Shown piece by piece: positions 16,994 to 25,328 of a DNA stretch of 64,000 nucleotides. Each line of letters opens with the position of its first letter. Position 1 is the stretch's first letter. The notes below the pieces were generated by a model. That model did not search any database. It saw only the letters and a list, made by a program, of their open reading frames with translations, and was not told the origin of the DNA. Source of the DNA: Anoxybacter fermentans. Lineage in GTDB: Bacteria > Bacillota > Halanaerobiia > DY22613. A program made the translations under genes and the position numbers. The stretch spans positions 2,790,001 to 2,854,000 of the forward strand of contig NZ_CP016379.1 in NCBI RefSeq assembly GCF_003991135.1. Direction: 5' to 3'.

Positions 16994-17057
16994 TGATGAG
17001 GCCTTATTTCTCCTTCAATCTTACTAAGATGGTTAAAGCTTTTTGCAGTTTAATCAT
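16994..17057 (-). repeat. palindromic intergenic repeat, truncated copy R5 (64 bp)
   Basis: Only one arm remains: TGATGAGGCCTTATTTC, TTACTAAGATGGTTAA, then AGCTTTTTGCAGTTTAATCA. The other arm is missing. Confidence 0.8.
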
Positions 17058-17125
17058 AAAGGTTTTTGCAATACAATATATATAACCTAGTGAACAATTT
17101 AATACATTACATTGGAGTGAAGTTT

Positions 17126-18688
17126 GTGAAACAGCAGACCTTTCTTAAAGGTGCAGTTATCCTAATGGCTGCTAGTTTTTTTAATCGAATATTGGGCTTT
17201 ATTCTGCGCGTGGTTATGGTTCACTACCTGGGAGATGAAGGTGTGGGATTATATTCAATGATCTATCCCATTTATGTAACTCTGGTTCTTCTTTGTACAG
17301 CCGGATTTCCGGTAGCAATTGCTAAATTGGTCTCTGAAAAAAATGCCCAGGGGGATGTGCATGGTGTAAAGAGAATCCTTCGTCTCGCCATCACCTTTGT
17401 TATCATAACCAGCATAACTATCGCAGGAATTCTTTTGCTTTCCGCAGAATGGGTAGCTAAATCCATCCTTTCAGATTTAAGAACCTACTATCTTATCCTG
17501 GCAATTTCACCTGCTTTGATATTTGTCTCCATAGCCTCAGTTCTAAGAAGTTATTTTCAGGGTTTACATACCATGACACCCACCGCTATCTCCCAGATGA
17601 TAGAACAATTAGTGCGGATTACCGCATCTATTTTCTTAATTATATTGTTGATTAATAAGGGACTTAAATACGGTGCAGCAGGAGCAGCAATAGGTATTAC
17701 CTTAGGAGAATTCAGCGGAATGATGACACTGATCATTCTTTATATAAGCCATTGTTTCTCTGGTAGAAGTACTGATCTTCTCTTAAGAAATTTAAAAACT
17801 GCACCTCCTTCCAGTTACTCCTATAAACAGATCTTTAAAGATCTTTGTAAAATGGGTATACCTATAACTCTTGGCAGGCTTATCATCTCGTTAATGTATT
17901 CTCTAGATGCAATTTTAATACCTACCCAGCTTCAGCGGTCAGGTCTATCAGTTGCTGAGGCCACTTCCCAGTTTGGACAATTATCTGGAATCGCCTTACA
18001 GGTTATATTTTTGCCCACAATTATCAGTGTTGCTTTGACAACCAGTCTGGTTCCTACCATCTCAGATGCCCTGGCCCGTAATAATATGCAGGCCATCCGG
18101 GCCAAATACCATGAAGTGCTCCGGATCACCTTTTATACCGGAATGCCTGCAACACTCTTTTTCATATTTCGCGGCAGACAAATCTGTTATCTCCTTTTTG
18201 ACTTTGCTGAAGCCGGTTCACTCCTGGCCCTTTTGGGAGTAGGCGCAATTTCAACTTACTTCATCCATGTAGCTGGAGGGATCTTAAATGGTCTGGGTAA
18301 GCCTCATCTGGCAGTAAAAAATATGATTATCGGTGCAGCTTTTAAAATTATAGGTCTTCTAACTTTAGTTAGTCACCCTCTCTTAGGAATTAGAGGAGCT
18401 GCCATAAGCATCGTCACAGGATGGATAACTGGTTCTATAGCTGATTTCATTTCCCTTGGACGAATCGTGGGCTTTAAGCTCAATCTTTATCATCTGGTAA
18501 TAAAACCTTTCTTTGGATGTCTGGTCCTTTACTGGTTATTACCTATCTTTGATAACGCAGGAAAAATTCTAGGACTTAATCCCAAATCAGTAACTTTGCT
18601 TACCATTTTTCTATCCAGCATCTTCTATTTCATCTGGATGATACTGGTTAAAGGAATCTCCAAAGATGATTTAAAGAAATTTAAATAA
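17126..18688 (+). CDS. MOP-superfamily flippase (SpoVB/MurJ-like polysaccharide exporter)
   Basis: This integral membrane protein of about 520 aa has some 14 hydrophobic segments. The start KQQTFLKGAVILMAASFFNR and LGDEGVGLYSMIYPIY are typical of SpoVB/YtgP. GTG 17126 is preferred because TTGGAG lies eight bases upstream; the frame extends to a TTG further upstream. The family flips lipid-linked polysaccharide precursors. A sporulation role (SpoVB) or lipid II role cannot be separated by eye. The stop codon abuts repeat R6. Confidence 0.85.
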   Translation: MKQQTFLKGAVILMAASFFNRILGFILRVVMVHYLGDEGVGLYSMIYPIYVTLVLLCTAGFPVAIAKLVSEKNAQGDVHGVKRILRLAITFVIITSITIAGILLLSAEWVAKSILSDLRTYYLILAISPALIFVSIASVLRSYFQGLHTMTPTAISQMIEQLVRITASIFLIILLINKGLKYGAAGAAIGITLGEFSGMMTLIILYISHCFSGRSTDLLLRNLKTAPPSSYSYKQIFKDLCKMGIPITLGRLIISLMYSLDAILIPTQLQRSGLSVAEATSQFGQLSGIALQVIFLPTIISVALTTSLVPTISDALARNNMQAIRAKYHEVLRITFYTGMPATLFFIFRGRQICYLLFDFAEAGSLLALLGVGAISTYFIHVAGGILNGLGKPHLAVKNMIIGAAFKIIGLLTLVSHPLLGIRGAAISIVTGWITGSIADFISLGRIVGFKLNLYHLVIKPFFGCLVLYWLLPIFDNAGKILGLNPKSVTLLTIFLSSIFYFIWMILVKGISKDDLKKFK

Positions 18689-18910
18689 TGATTAAACTGC
18701 AAAAAGCTAATTTTTCGCTCCTTAAGAAATTTTTCGAACCACCTAAAGCTTGATTTCCGACGAAATAAGACTTCCTAATCAAAGGTCCCTCCTGGCCCTT
18801 GGTCAACTCATCACATCCTGTGATTAGGCCTTATTTCGTCAGAAATCTTGCTAAGATGATTTGGCGAAAAATTTCTATGTCGCTCAAAATTAGCTTTTTG
18901 CAGTATAATC
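18688..18910 (-). repeat. palindromic intergenic repeat, copy R6 (full length, reverse)
   Basis: Full-length reverse copy. The left end ATGATTAAACTGC overlaps the last base of the flippase stop codon. The arm ATGTCGCTCAAAATTAGC is on the right. Confidence 0.92.
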
Positions 18911-19135
18911 TTCAATATTTTCTGGAATTCCTGGATATCCCTCCCCACATAAGGGGAACTGGGCCAATACAAACGTGTTGGGTCTAAATTTGATAATAAT
19001 TCAGGTATTAGATGATAAACTTTCTCACCATAAAATGGTGTTTTAATAGTACTATCAGAATACATTACTTCATACAACCAATCATTTTCATTATTACCAC
19101 ACCAGAGAACAATGCATTGTTCACTTCTTAATCTT
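18911..19135 (-). pseudogene. remnant of GH2 family beta-mannosidase
   Basis: The minus-strand reading RLRSEQCIVLWCGNNEND, then FYGEKVYHLIPELLSNLDPT and RLYWPSSPYVG matches the catalytic-domain region of GH2 beta-mannosidases (conserved LWCGNNE with the acid/base Glu, and WPSSPY). There is no start, and stop codons flank it upstream. About 70 codons survive, cut on one side by repeat R6. Confidence 0.75.
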
Positions 19136-19143
19136 TTATTTAT

Positions 19144-19818
19144 TTAACCAGAAGTGTATACAGATTCTTTTTCAAAATAGGGTTTCCTATTCCTCTGGGG
19201 TTTATAAATAACCCGATAAAGGGCATAACTTAAAAGCATGGCATAAATCACATCTTCCACTGAATGCTGCTTAATAAAAACAGTAGAAAGTGAGATAAGA
19301 ATAGCGCAAACAAGTGAGATATAATGAATCCATTTACGATTTTGTAACTTTTTAGATTTAATCACTGCCAGATGAACTGCTATAGCATCCAGAACATGCA
19401 TACTGGGCGAAACATTAGTTGGCCTATCAATACTATATATCCCTTTGATCAACCTGGACAAAAAATCCTGTTCTGTTATTACAGGACGTAATTTCTGACC
19501 ATTAGGTAAAATGAAGTAGATAAAAAAACAAATGGTCATTCCACCAAACATAAACAACATTAATTTAATAAAATCTTCCCGTGATGTCAAGCCAAAATAA
19601 GTTACAGCAATTGCAATATAAAGATACCAGAATAAATAGGGAATTACAAAAACCTTGATAAAGGGAATATAATCATCAAGAAAAGAATGTACATAATATT
19701 TAGGTACAATATACTTATTAAAAGTATGATACAATAATCCAATTACACCATAATATAAAAGAATTAATAAATGGTTATATCTGGACCATAAGTTTTTAAC
19801 AACATTTCTTTTACTCAT
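19144..19818 (-). CDS. PAP2-like membrane phosphatase
   Basis: This 224-aa protein has about six hydrophobic segments. PAP2 motifs are PTNVSPSMHV (around residue 140) and KQHSVEDVIYA (around 185), supplying the catalytic histidines, while the first KxxxxxxRP motif appears as GQKLRPV. The family hydrolyses lipid phosphates or moves phosphate groups on membrane lipids. The gene ends nine bases before the GH2 remnant and is 24 bp from the next gene upstream. Substrate unknown. Confidence 0.8.
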   Translation of the reverse strand: MSKRNVVKNLWSRYNHLLILLYYGVIGLLYHTFNKYIVPKYYVHSFLDDYIPFIKVFVIPYLFWYLYIAIAVTYFGLTSREDFIKLMLFMFGGMTICFFIYFILPNGQKLRPVITEQDFLSRLIKGIYSIDRPTNVSPSMHVLDAIAVHLAVIKSKKLQNRKWIHYISLVCAILISLSTVFIKQHSVEDVIYAMLLSYALYRVIYKPQRNRKPYFEKESVYTSG

Positions 19819-19842
19819 TTAAAAAACACACCAACCTTTATC

Positions 19843-21030
19843 TTAAAGCTGTTCTAATGCTTCAGCCAGATCCTGAATCAATACGGCAGGATCTTCAAGA
19901 CCAATAAATAGTCTGATCAATTGTGGTGATAAATCCCATTCAGCCATCTCCTCTAAAGTAAATTTATGTTTTAAACTAATGTATGGATGAAAAACTAAAC
20001 TCTCAAATCCACCCCAACTTACACCTATAGAAAAATACTTAAGGTGGTTCATCATCCGACTGATTCCTTCGATATCCCCTTCTACTTCTATACTGAGCAA
20101 TCCTCCCCATCCGCTCATCTGCCGATCAGCCAGTTCTTTTTGAGGAAAAGATTCAAGACCAGGGTAGTTTACTTTTTTCACCTTTAGGTGTTGCTCTAAA
20201 AAGTTAGCTACTTTAAGAGCCGATTTGGTATGGCGTTCCATTCTAATACCCAGAGTCCTTAAACCCCGAATAATAAGCCAGGCTTCAAATGGCCCTATAA
20301 TACCGCCAAACAGAGACAATTCATTCTCCTGAATCTTTTCGATTAAATCCTTTCGTCCTGTAACCACACCTGCTACCACATCACTATGCCCATTAAGATA
20401 TTTGGTAGCAGAATGGACGATAAGATCTACCCCCATCTCAAAAGGCCGTTGATAATATGGAGTTGAGTAGGAATTATCGATAATAGTGATAATATTCTGC
20501 TCTTTTGCCAGTTGAGCAACTGCCCTGATATCCTGAAGATGAAAGTTTAAACTAGTTGGGCTTTCAAGATAAATTAAACTGGTATTAGGCTTTAAAGCAT
20601 TAGCAATCTCATCAGTTTCCCGTCCATCAACATAGGTGACATCTATGGCAAATTTCTTAGCTAAATAATCAGTCAAAAATTGATAGGCTGGAGAATAAAT
20701 ATTTTTGACAGCAACTACGTGGTCTCCATTTTTCACCACACTCATTATAGCCGCAGAGATAGCTGCCATCCCAGACGCAAAAACTTTGGTCGCTTCCGTG
20801 CCTTCTAAGGCAGTAATTTTCCGTTCCAGAATCTCTACCGTGGGATTGGTACCCCTGGTATAGATATAGCGATTGGAATTACCTGCAAATGCTTTATCAA
20901 TCTCTTCATAGGCAGGAAAAGAAAAGAGAGAATTTTCAAAGATGGGTGGTGTTACTCCACCATAAAATCGTTCATAGTCCTCCCCTTCATGGATACAGAT
21001 GGTCTGGAAGATATCCTTTTTATCTGTCAT
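19843..21030 (-). CDS. trans-sulfuration family PLP enzyme (cystathionine gamma-synthase/lyase or methionine gamma-lyase type)
   Basis: This 395-aa protein is of Cys/Met-metabolism PLP type. YIYTRGTNPTVEILERKI and GTEATKVFASGMAAISAA mark the cofactor phosphate site, IIDNSYSTPYYQRPFEMG the aspartate region, and HSATKYLNGHSDVVAG the Schiff-base lysine. The family cleaves or forms C-S bonds of cystathionine, homocysteine or methionine; I cannot decide which. It starts after AAGGAGGCAGC and is monocistronic, with repeat R7 just upstream. Confidence 0.88.
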   Translation of the reverse strand: MTDKKDIFQTICIHEGEDYERFYGGVTPPIFENSLFSFPAYEEIDKAFAGNSNRYIYTRGTNPTVEILERKITALEGTEATKVFASGMAAISAAIMSVVKNGDHVVAVKNIYSPAYQFLTDYLAKKFAIDVTYVDGRETDEIANALKPNTSLIYLESPTSLNFHLQDIRAVAQLAKEQNIITIIDNSYSTPYYQRPFEMGVDLIVHSATKYLNGHSDVVAGVVTGRKDLIEKIQENELSLFGGIIGPFEAWLIIRGLRTLGIRMERHTKSALKVANFLEQHLKVKKVNYPGLESFPQKELADRQMSGWGGLLSIEVEGDIEGISRMMNHLKYFSIGVSWGGFESLVFHPYISLKHKFTLEEMAEWDLSPQLIRLFIGLEDPAVLIQDLAEALEQL

Positions 21031-21048
21031 ACGGAGCTGCCTCCTTAT

Positions 21049-21157
21049 ATGATTTTACTGCAAAAAGCTAATTTTTCATTTCAAAATCAATCTCACTAAG
21101 ATAGTTAAACGAAAAATTTCTCTGGCGCTCAAAATTAGTTTTTTGCAGTTTAATCAT
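21049..21157 (-). repeat. palindromic intergenic repeat, short copy R7 (109 bp)
   Basis: Both terminal arms are present (ACTGCAAAAAGCTAATTTTT; CAAAATTAGTTTTTTGCAGT) but the middle and inner hairpins are deleted. Confidence 0.85.
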
Positions 21158-21245
21158 TTATTAAATTCAACAAAGCGGTAAATATTCCTTTTTCGGATTG
21201 TTTTTATTGCAATTTTTTTATTCAAATTCGCAAAATAATAATAAA

Positions 21246-21292
21246 AAAGGCTGTTGACCTTTTATTAACTCCGTCAACAACCTCATATAACC
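21246..21292 (-). terminator. intrinsic terminator after the YdjM-like gene
   Basis: Minus strand: GGTTGTTGAC pairs with GTCAACAGCC and is followed by T6 ATT. Confidence 0.75.
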
Positions 21293-21366
21293 CTTAAACC
21301 TAAGAAAACCTCAATTACTTCAAAAAAATTTTTCGAACTAAAGTTAATCTTATTAGAGAATACTTT

Positions 21367-21981
21367 TTACACGCCTAATAAATTTTTTAAATTAATATGC
21401 TCTAACAAAGTATATACTGAATAGATTCCGGTACCCAATAATATAATCTTTTCCAATACTCCACCGGTTTTTATTGCTATTGGAAAAGATATATTCTTCC
21501 CAAACGGATAAAAGATTGGAATACCTCCCTTTGTCATAAAATCTGCCAATAAGTGACTTATATATCCAATAGCAAAGCCTATGTATATTTCTTCTGCTTC
21601 TTTAATCCCATACTGCATTACAGCTAAATAAACGGCAGAAGTATAAAATATTAGTCCCAGTATACTGTGGGTAAATCCTCTGTGCTGGGATAATCCCGTA
21701 ATAATCAAAGTTATACCCAAAATTCTTAATGCCTGACTATTTATTTTTGTCTCTAAATAAAGTAACCCTGCACCAATAAGCAAATATACAAAAACCTTAA
21801 AGAATTTATTTTGAACGGGAAGTATTTTTTGGTTTAACTTACTCTTTGGATGATCTACATCCGGTACCAGAGAACCAAAAATTGAACAACCTATTAAAAT
21901 AATTCCGCTTTCCATAGGAAAATTTATTACTGTAGCTATTCCGGCAGCAGTTCCTATCATCATATGGGTTTTTCCTGTCAC
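21367..21981 (-). CDS. YdjM/DUF457-type membrane-bound metal-dependent hydrolase
   Basis: This protein of about 204 aa starts at GTG 21981, which has GGGAGGT at the right distance. Metal-binding motifs are GKTHMMIG near the N-terminus, LVPDVDHPKSK and LSQHRGFTHSILG, ending with the ISHLLADFMTKGGIP segment; four to five hydrophobic segments are present. The family is predicted to be a membrane hydrolase; substrates are unknown in general. The in-frame extension to 22035 has no RBS and runs into the end of repeat R8. Confidence 0.85.
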   Translation of the reverse strand: MTGKTHMMIGTAAGIATVINFPMESGIILIGCSIFGSLVPDVDHPKSKLNQKILPVQNKFFKVFVYLLIGAGLLYLETKINSQALRILGITLIITGLSQHRGFTHSILGLIFYTSAVYLAVMQYGIKEAEEIYIGFAIGYISHLLADFMTKGGIPIFYPFGKNISFPIAIKTGGVLEKIILLGTGIYSVYTLLEHINLKNLLGV

Positions 21982-22032
21982 TTTGTTTATACCTCCCTGA
22001 ATCTTTATTACAAGAATAAAATGTCCTTCGGA

Positions 22033-22170
22033 CACTGCACAAAGCTAATTTTTCGCTTCGCAGTGAAATTTTTCGAACCATCTAAAGTTCGATCTCAGTC
22101 GAAATAAGGCACACTAAACAACGCGGGCCCTCCTGGCCCTTGATTAGCTCATCATTTCCTGTGATGAGGC
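22033..22170 (-). repeat. palindromic intergenic repeat, truncated copy R8
   Basis: Arm ACTGCACAAAGCTAATTTTT with TCGAACCATCTAAAGTTCG, then GGGCCCTCCTGGCCC and CATCATTTCCTGTGATGAGG. The distal arm is missing and a different palindrome (22222-22311) follows. Confidence 0.8.
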
Positions 22171-22221
22171 GAACTTGTTGACAAACCTTTCTTTTTTAGA
22201 GATTTGCCCATGCACTGCCAG

Positions 22222-22311
22222 AAAACTAAATATAATTTCTAAAGCGTATAAGTCAAGGCTGAAGCCAGGAGGGCGGAGCGTCCGGTAGCGGAGGAAATTA
22301 TATTTAGTTTT
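22222..22311. repeat. 90-bp palindrome with 18-bp inverted ends, unrelated to the main repeat family
   Basis: AAAACTAAATATAATTTC (22222-22239) is perfectly inverted at 22294-22311. The 54-bp core is GC-rich for this genome (GGAGGGCGGAGCGTCC) and can form small hairpins such as GGCTGAAGCC and GGACGCTCC-like pairings. No ORF. It lies between R8 and the larC terminator. It could be a second non-autonomous element or a structured RNA. Confidence 0.6.
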
Positions 22312-22327
22312 TCTATTCCTGAACATC

Positions 22328-22378
22328 AAAAAATACCACCGACAGAACATTTGTACTGCCAGCGGTATTATTATAATA
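22328..22378 (-). terminator. intrinsic terminator after larC
   Basis: Minus strand: AATACCGCTGGCAG pairs with CTGTCGGTGGTATT, followed by T4G. Confidence 0.8.
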
Positions 22379-22394
22379 CCAATAGCTTTTTTTG

Positions 22395-22841
22395 TCAATA
22401 ATGATGCAATTCTCCCGACTCTATCGCCTGATAAATTCTTTTAAGTGGTACTCCTACCTCAAGACTTAACCGACGGCAATCTTCATATTCGGGTGCAAGA
22501 TTGACCAATTTACCTTTATAATAAGAGGCCTTAACCTTCACTTTCCCCCAGGGGGTTATAACTTCTACCATCTCCCGCGGCAAAAACCGCTTCTCCACCC
22601 GGTTAATACGGAGACCAATGGAAGTAGTCTCTTTAAAGAAAATCTCCACCACCTGATCCAGCTTATCCGGTGGAGTAAGAGCAGTTAATATATTGGCCGG
22701 ACGACCTTTTTTCATAATGATGGGAGTTAAAAAAACATCTACAGCGCCAGCCTGAAAGAGTTGTTCCATGACAGCACTATAAAATTCCGGATTCATATCA
22801 TCAATATTGGCTTCCACTACAACCATTTCATCTATACACAA
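22395..22841 (-). CDS. larC: LarC C-terminal part (LarC2), read by -1 frameshift from larC1
   Basis: This part is nickel-pincer cofactor synthesis protein LarC, C-terminal half: VVVEANIDDMNPEFYSAVM, DVFLTPIIMKKGRPA, ITPWGKVKVK, EDCRRLSLEVGVPLKRIY. The open frame extends upstream without stop through KHYLTDGEISRDELCID to the A9 run at 22878-22886, so no own start is needed; a TTG at 22841 is only a possible start. LarC is the CTP-dependent cyclometallase that inserts Ni into the pincer nucleotide. In Lactobacillus plantarum LarC is made by programmed frameshifting, and the same arrangement is seen here. Confidence 0.9.
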   Translation of the reverse strand: MCIDEMVVVEANIDDMNPEFYSAVMEQLFQAGAVDVFLTPIIMKKGRPANILTALTPPDKLDQVVEIFFKETTSIGLRINRVEKRFLPREMVEVITPWGKVKVKASYYKGKLVNLAPEYEDCRRLSLEVGVPLKRIYQAIESGELHHY

Positions 22842-22867
22842 TTCATCTCTGCTAATTTCACCATCTG

Positions 22868-23593
22868 TTAGATAGTGTTTTTTTTTCCAACAGTTAATCG
22901 GAGCAAGTTGGGAATCTCATCTAAGTCCCAACTTCCTGCACCATAACCGATAGTTTCGACAGTCATCTCTTTTAGATTGGTAAACTCATTAGCAAGAGTA
23001 GTAATTAAAGCAGCACCGGTGGGCGTCACCAGTTCTTTTTTAATTCCCCAACAATAGGTAGGTACACCCTTTAAAATCTCCAGTGTAGCCGGAGCAGGGA
23101 CAGGCATCATTCCATGCGCACATTTGACAAATCCTGTACCAATATGTAAAGGTGATGCAGTAATTCTTTCAACTCCCAGTTGGTCAATACCAATAAGAGT
23201 TCCTACCACATCAATGATAGCATCCATTGCTCCTACTTCATGGAAATGAATCTTTTCAGGAGTAGTATTATGAACCTTTGCTTCAGCTTCTGCAATTTTT
23301 CTAAAGACCTCTTTTGCCTTTTCAACAATCTCTGATTTTAAGTCACTTTCATCGAGAATCTTATAAATATCCTTCAAATGGCGGTGAACATGTCCCTCTT
23401 CATAAACAATATGAACTTTGGTACCTGAAACCCCTTTTTTCACCACTCGCTCAGCCTTAAAGTCAAAATCATCAATATTTAATTTCTTAAGTTCTGCTTT
23501 TAAAAACTCCAGATCAATTCCCAGATCCACTAAAGCTCCCAGAATCATATCTCCAGCAATTCCAGCAAAACAATCAAAATGGGCTATCCTCAT
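22868..23593 (-). CDS. larC: LarC N-terminal part (LarC1), nickel-pincer cofactor synthesis
   Basis: The 241-aa zero-frame product has the LarC hallmark start MRIAHFDCFAGIAGDMILGA, the histidine-rich EEGHVHRHLKDIYKI, TTPEKIHFHEVGAMDAIIDV and CWGIKKELVTPTGAALI. It ends KKNTI-stop just after the slippery A AAA AAC. Full-length LarC would be about 400 aa. It overlaps larB by 4 bp in the order larE-larB-larC. The metal-binding histidine stretch is in this half. Confidence 0.93.
   Translation of the reverse strand: MRIAHFDCFAGIAGDMILGALVDLGIDLEFLKAELKKLNIDDFDFKAERVVKKGVSGTKVHIVYEEGHVHRHLKDIYKILDESDLKSEIVEKAKEVFRKIAEAEAKVHNTTPEKIHFHEVGAMDAIIDVVGTLIGIDQLGVERITASPLHIGTGFVKCAHGMMPVPAPATLEILKGVPTYCWGIKKELVTPTGAALITTLANEFTNLKEMTVETIGYGAGSWDLDEIPNLLRLTVGKKNTI
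22877..22883 (-). promoter_or_regulatory. programmed -1 frameshift site (A AAA AAC) in larC
   Basis: Zero-frame codons read GGA AAA AAA AAC ACT ATC TAA. Slipping back one base on the heptamer gives AAA AAA then CAC TAT CTA ACA and enters the larC2 frame. It lies within a run of nine A (22878-22886 on the complement). I see no strong downstream hairpin or upstream Shine-Dalgarno-like stimulator. Confidence 0.75.
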
Positions 23594-24360
23594 TTTTTTA
23601 CATTCCTCCCGATTCGGTTAATAGAATTGGCAAGAAATGCAGCACCAAATCCGTTATCTATATTAACTACACCAATACCTGCTGAACAGCTGTTAAGCAT
23701 GCCCAGTAGTGCTGCAAGTCCATTAAAACTGACTCCATACCCCACACTAGTAGGTACGGCAATGACGGGCTTATCCACAAGGCCACCTACCACACTGGCA
23801 AGAGCCCCTTCCATCCCAGCAATGACAATAAGTACCCGGGCATCCAGTAACTTCTCATAATTCTCAAAAAGACGGTGAATACCGGCAACTCCCACATCAT
23901 AGAGCTTCTCTACTGGATTTCCCAGCATCTGTAGAGTTAATACTGCTTCCTCTGCTACGGGTAGATCTCCCGTCCCAGCACTAATTACTAAAACCTTACC
24001 CATACCTTCTGGAATTTTAACTTTGTCCCGATATAAAGTAATACAGCGGGCCAGCTCATGAATCTCCGCTTCTGGAATTTCTTTAGAAACTTTTTCTATG
24101 ATTTCATCATTACAGCGGGTTGCAAGAACCGGATGATTCCTGTCCTTCACCAATTTCAAAATCTCTACCACCTGCTCAGGAGTTTTACCCAGACCTAAAA
24201 TCACTTCCGGAAAACCCTGTCTTAAGTGACGGTGGTGATCGAATTTAACAAAACCCAGATCCTCAAAAGGAGCAATCTGAACCTTTTTTATCGCTTCCTC
24301 TATAGAAATTTTACCCTCTTTGACATAGTTTAACAATTGACGTAAATCATCTTTATCCAT
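23590..24360 (-). CDS. larB: LarB, pyridinium-3,5-biscarboxylic acid mononucleotide synthase
   Basis: This 256-aa protein is LarB. An N-terminal helical part has FVKFDHHRHLRQGFPEVIL, followed by a PurE-like domain with VISAGTGDLPVAEEAV, YDVGVAGIHRLFEN, VIAGMEGALASVVGG and AVPTSVGYG. LarB carboxylates and hydrolyses nicotinate adenine dinucleotide in the first step of nickel-pincer cofactor synthesis. It overlaps larE by 8 bp and larC by 4 bp, indicating translational coupling. Confidence 0.95.
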   Translation of the reverse strand: MDKDDLRQLLNYVKEGKISIEEAIKKVQIAPFEDLGFVKFDHHRHLRQGFPEVILGLGKTPEQVVEILKLVKDRNHPVLATRCNDEIIEKVSKEIPEAEIHELARCITLYRDKVKIPEGMGKVLVISAGTGDLPVAEEAVLTLQMLGNPVEKLYDVGVAGIHRLFENYEKLLDARVLIVIAGMEGALASVVGGLVDKPVIAVPTSVGYGVSFNGLAALLGMLNSCSAGIGVVNIDNGFGAAFLANSINRIGRNVKK

Positions 24361-25177
24361 TCTTTTTCACCTCATCAGGTAAGACTTCATTCATACTACC
24401 AGTACGGTATCCCTGCAAATCCAGTGTAATATAAGTATATCCCAAATTTTTTAAGTAAGCTACTATATCTTCCCGATGTTTAAGAAAAAGCGACATATCC
24501 TCGGGCAAAACCTCGATCCTGGCGGTTTTTGCATCATGATGGCGAACCCTGAGCTGTTTAAGATTAAACTGGCGCAAATAACGCTCTGCACTATCTACCA
24601 TTACCAGCTTCTTTTGAGTAATCCGATCTCCATAAGGAAATCTAGAGGAAAGGCAGGCAAAAGCCGGTTTATTCCATGTAGGCAGACCCAGACGTTTAGA
24701 AAGTTTCCGAATATCTTCTTTAGTTAATTCAGCTTCTAAAAGAGGACTTCTCACCTTTAATTCCTTAACCGCCTTCATCCCTGGCCGATAATCCTTTAAA
24801 TCGTCATAATTAGAACCGTCTAATACAAATGCTAAACCTTCTTCTCTTGCAACCTTAAGCACAGCAGAAAATAGCTCCTTTTTGCAGTAATAGCAGCGGT
24901 TAGGATCATTTTTGACAAACTCCTCATTGGTTAACTCTTCAGTATAAATGATCCGATGGGGTGCCCCTATTAATGCAGTCAATTTTTTAGCTTCTTCTAA
25001 TTGCTCTTTGGGATAGGTCTCTGATTTAGAAGTTACCGCCACTGCTTTATCTCCCAATACATCGTAAGCTACTTTTAAAAGAAGTGTACTATCCACACCA
25101 CCGGAAAATGCTACAGCCACACTTCCCATCTCTCGTAATAAATTCTTTAATTTTTGGTATTTTTCTTCCAAATTCAT
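24353..25177 (-). CDS. larE: LarE, ATP-dependent sulfur transferase for nickel-pincer cofactor
   Basis: This 274-aa PP-loop protein has AFSGGVDSTLLLKVAYDVLG near the N-terminus. The cysteine of FACLSSRFPYGDRIT corresponds to the sulfur-donating Cys of L. plantarum LarE. A further RCYYCKKELF CxxC is present, so this may be the three-cysteine type that binds a 4Fe-4S cluster and works catalytically instead of sacrificing its own sulfur. It is first in the operon. No larA lies in the window, so the client nickel enzyme is elsewhere. Confidence 0.93.
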   Translation of the reverse strand: MNLEEKYQKLKNLLREMGSVAVAFSGGVDSTLLLKVAYDVLGDKAVAVTSKSETYPKEQLEEAKKLTALIGAPHRIIYTEELTNEEFVKNDPNRCYYCKKELFSAVLKVAREEGLAFVLDGSNYDDLKDYRPGMKAVKELKVRSPLLEAELTKEDIRKLSKRLGLPTWNKPAFACLSSRFPYGDRITQKKLVMVDSAERYLRQFNLKQLRVRHHDAKTARIEVLPEDMSLFLKHREDIVAYLKNLGYTYITLDLQGYRTGSMNEVLPDEVKKNG

Positions 25178-25224
25178 CTCTTACAGCCCCCTTGCCACTT
25201 TATGTAATATAAAGTAATTTTTCA

Positions 25225-25272
25225 CAAAAAAAGCCATGAAGTCCTCACCATAAAATGAGGTCTTCATGACCG
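25225..25272 (-). terminator. intrinsic terminator after the phospholipase C-like gene
   Basis: Minus strand: CATGAAGACCTCA pairs with TGAGGACTTCATG (13 bp), followed by GCT7. Confidence 0.85.
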
Positions 25273-25328
25273 TAATTTCACTGGGCCGTTCATCAACCCG
25301 TTTGAATTATTATACCACAGTTTAACAA

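Noticed and set aside
18811-19077. 88-aa minus-strand open frame as an intact small gene
   Set aside because: It fuses a GH2 beta-mannosidase remnant to translated repeat R6; homologous sequence extends upstream of its Met and there is no RBS.
22144-22398. 84-aa minus-strand open frame behind larC
   Set aside because: It covers the larC terminator, a palindrome and the end of repeat R8, with no RBS or recognisable protein sequence.
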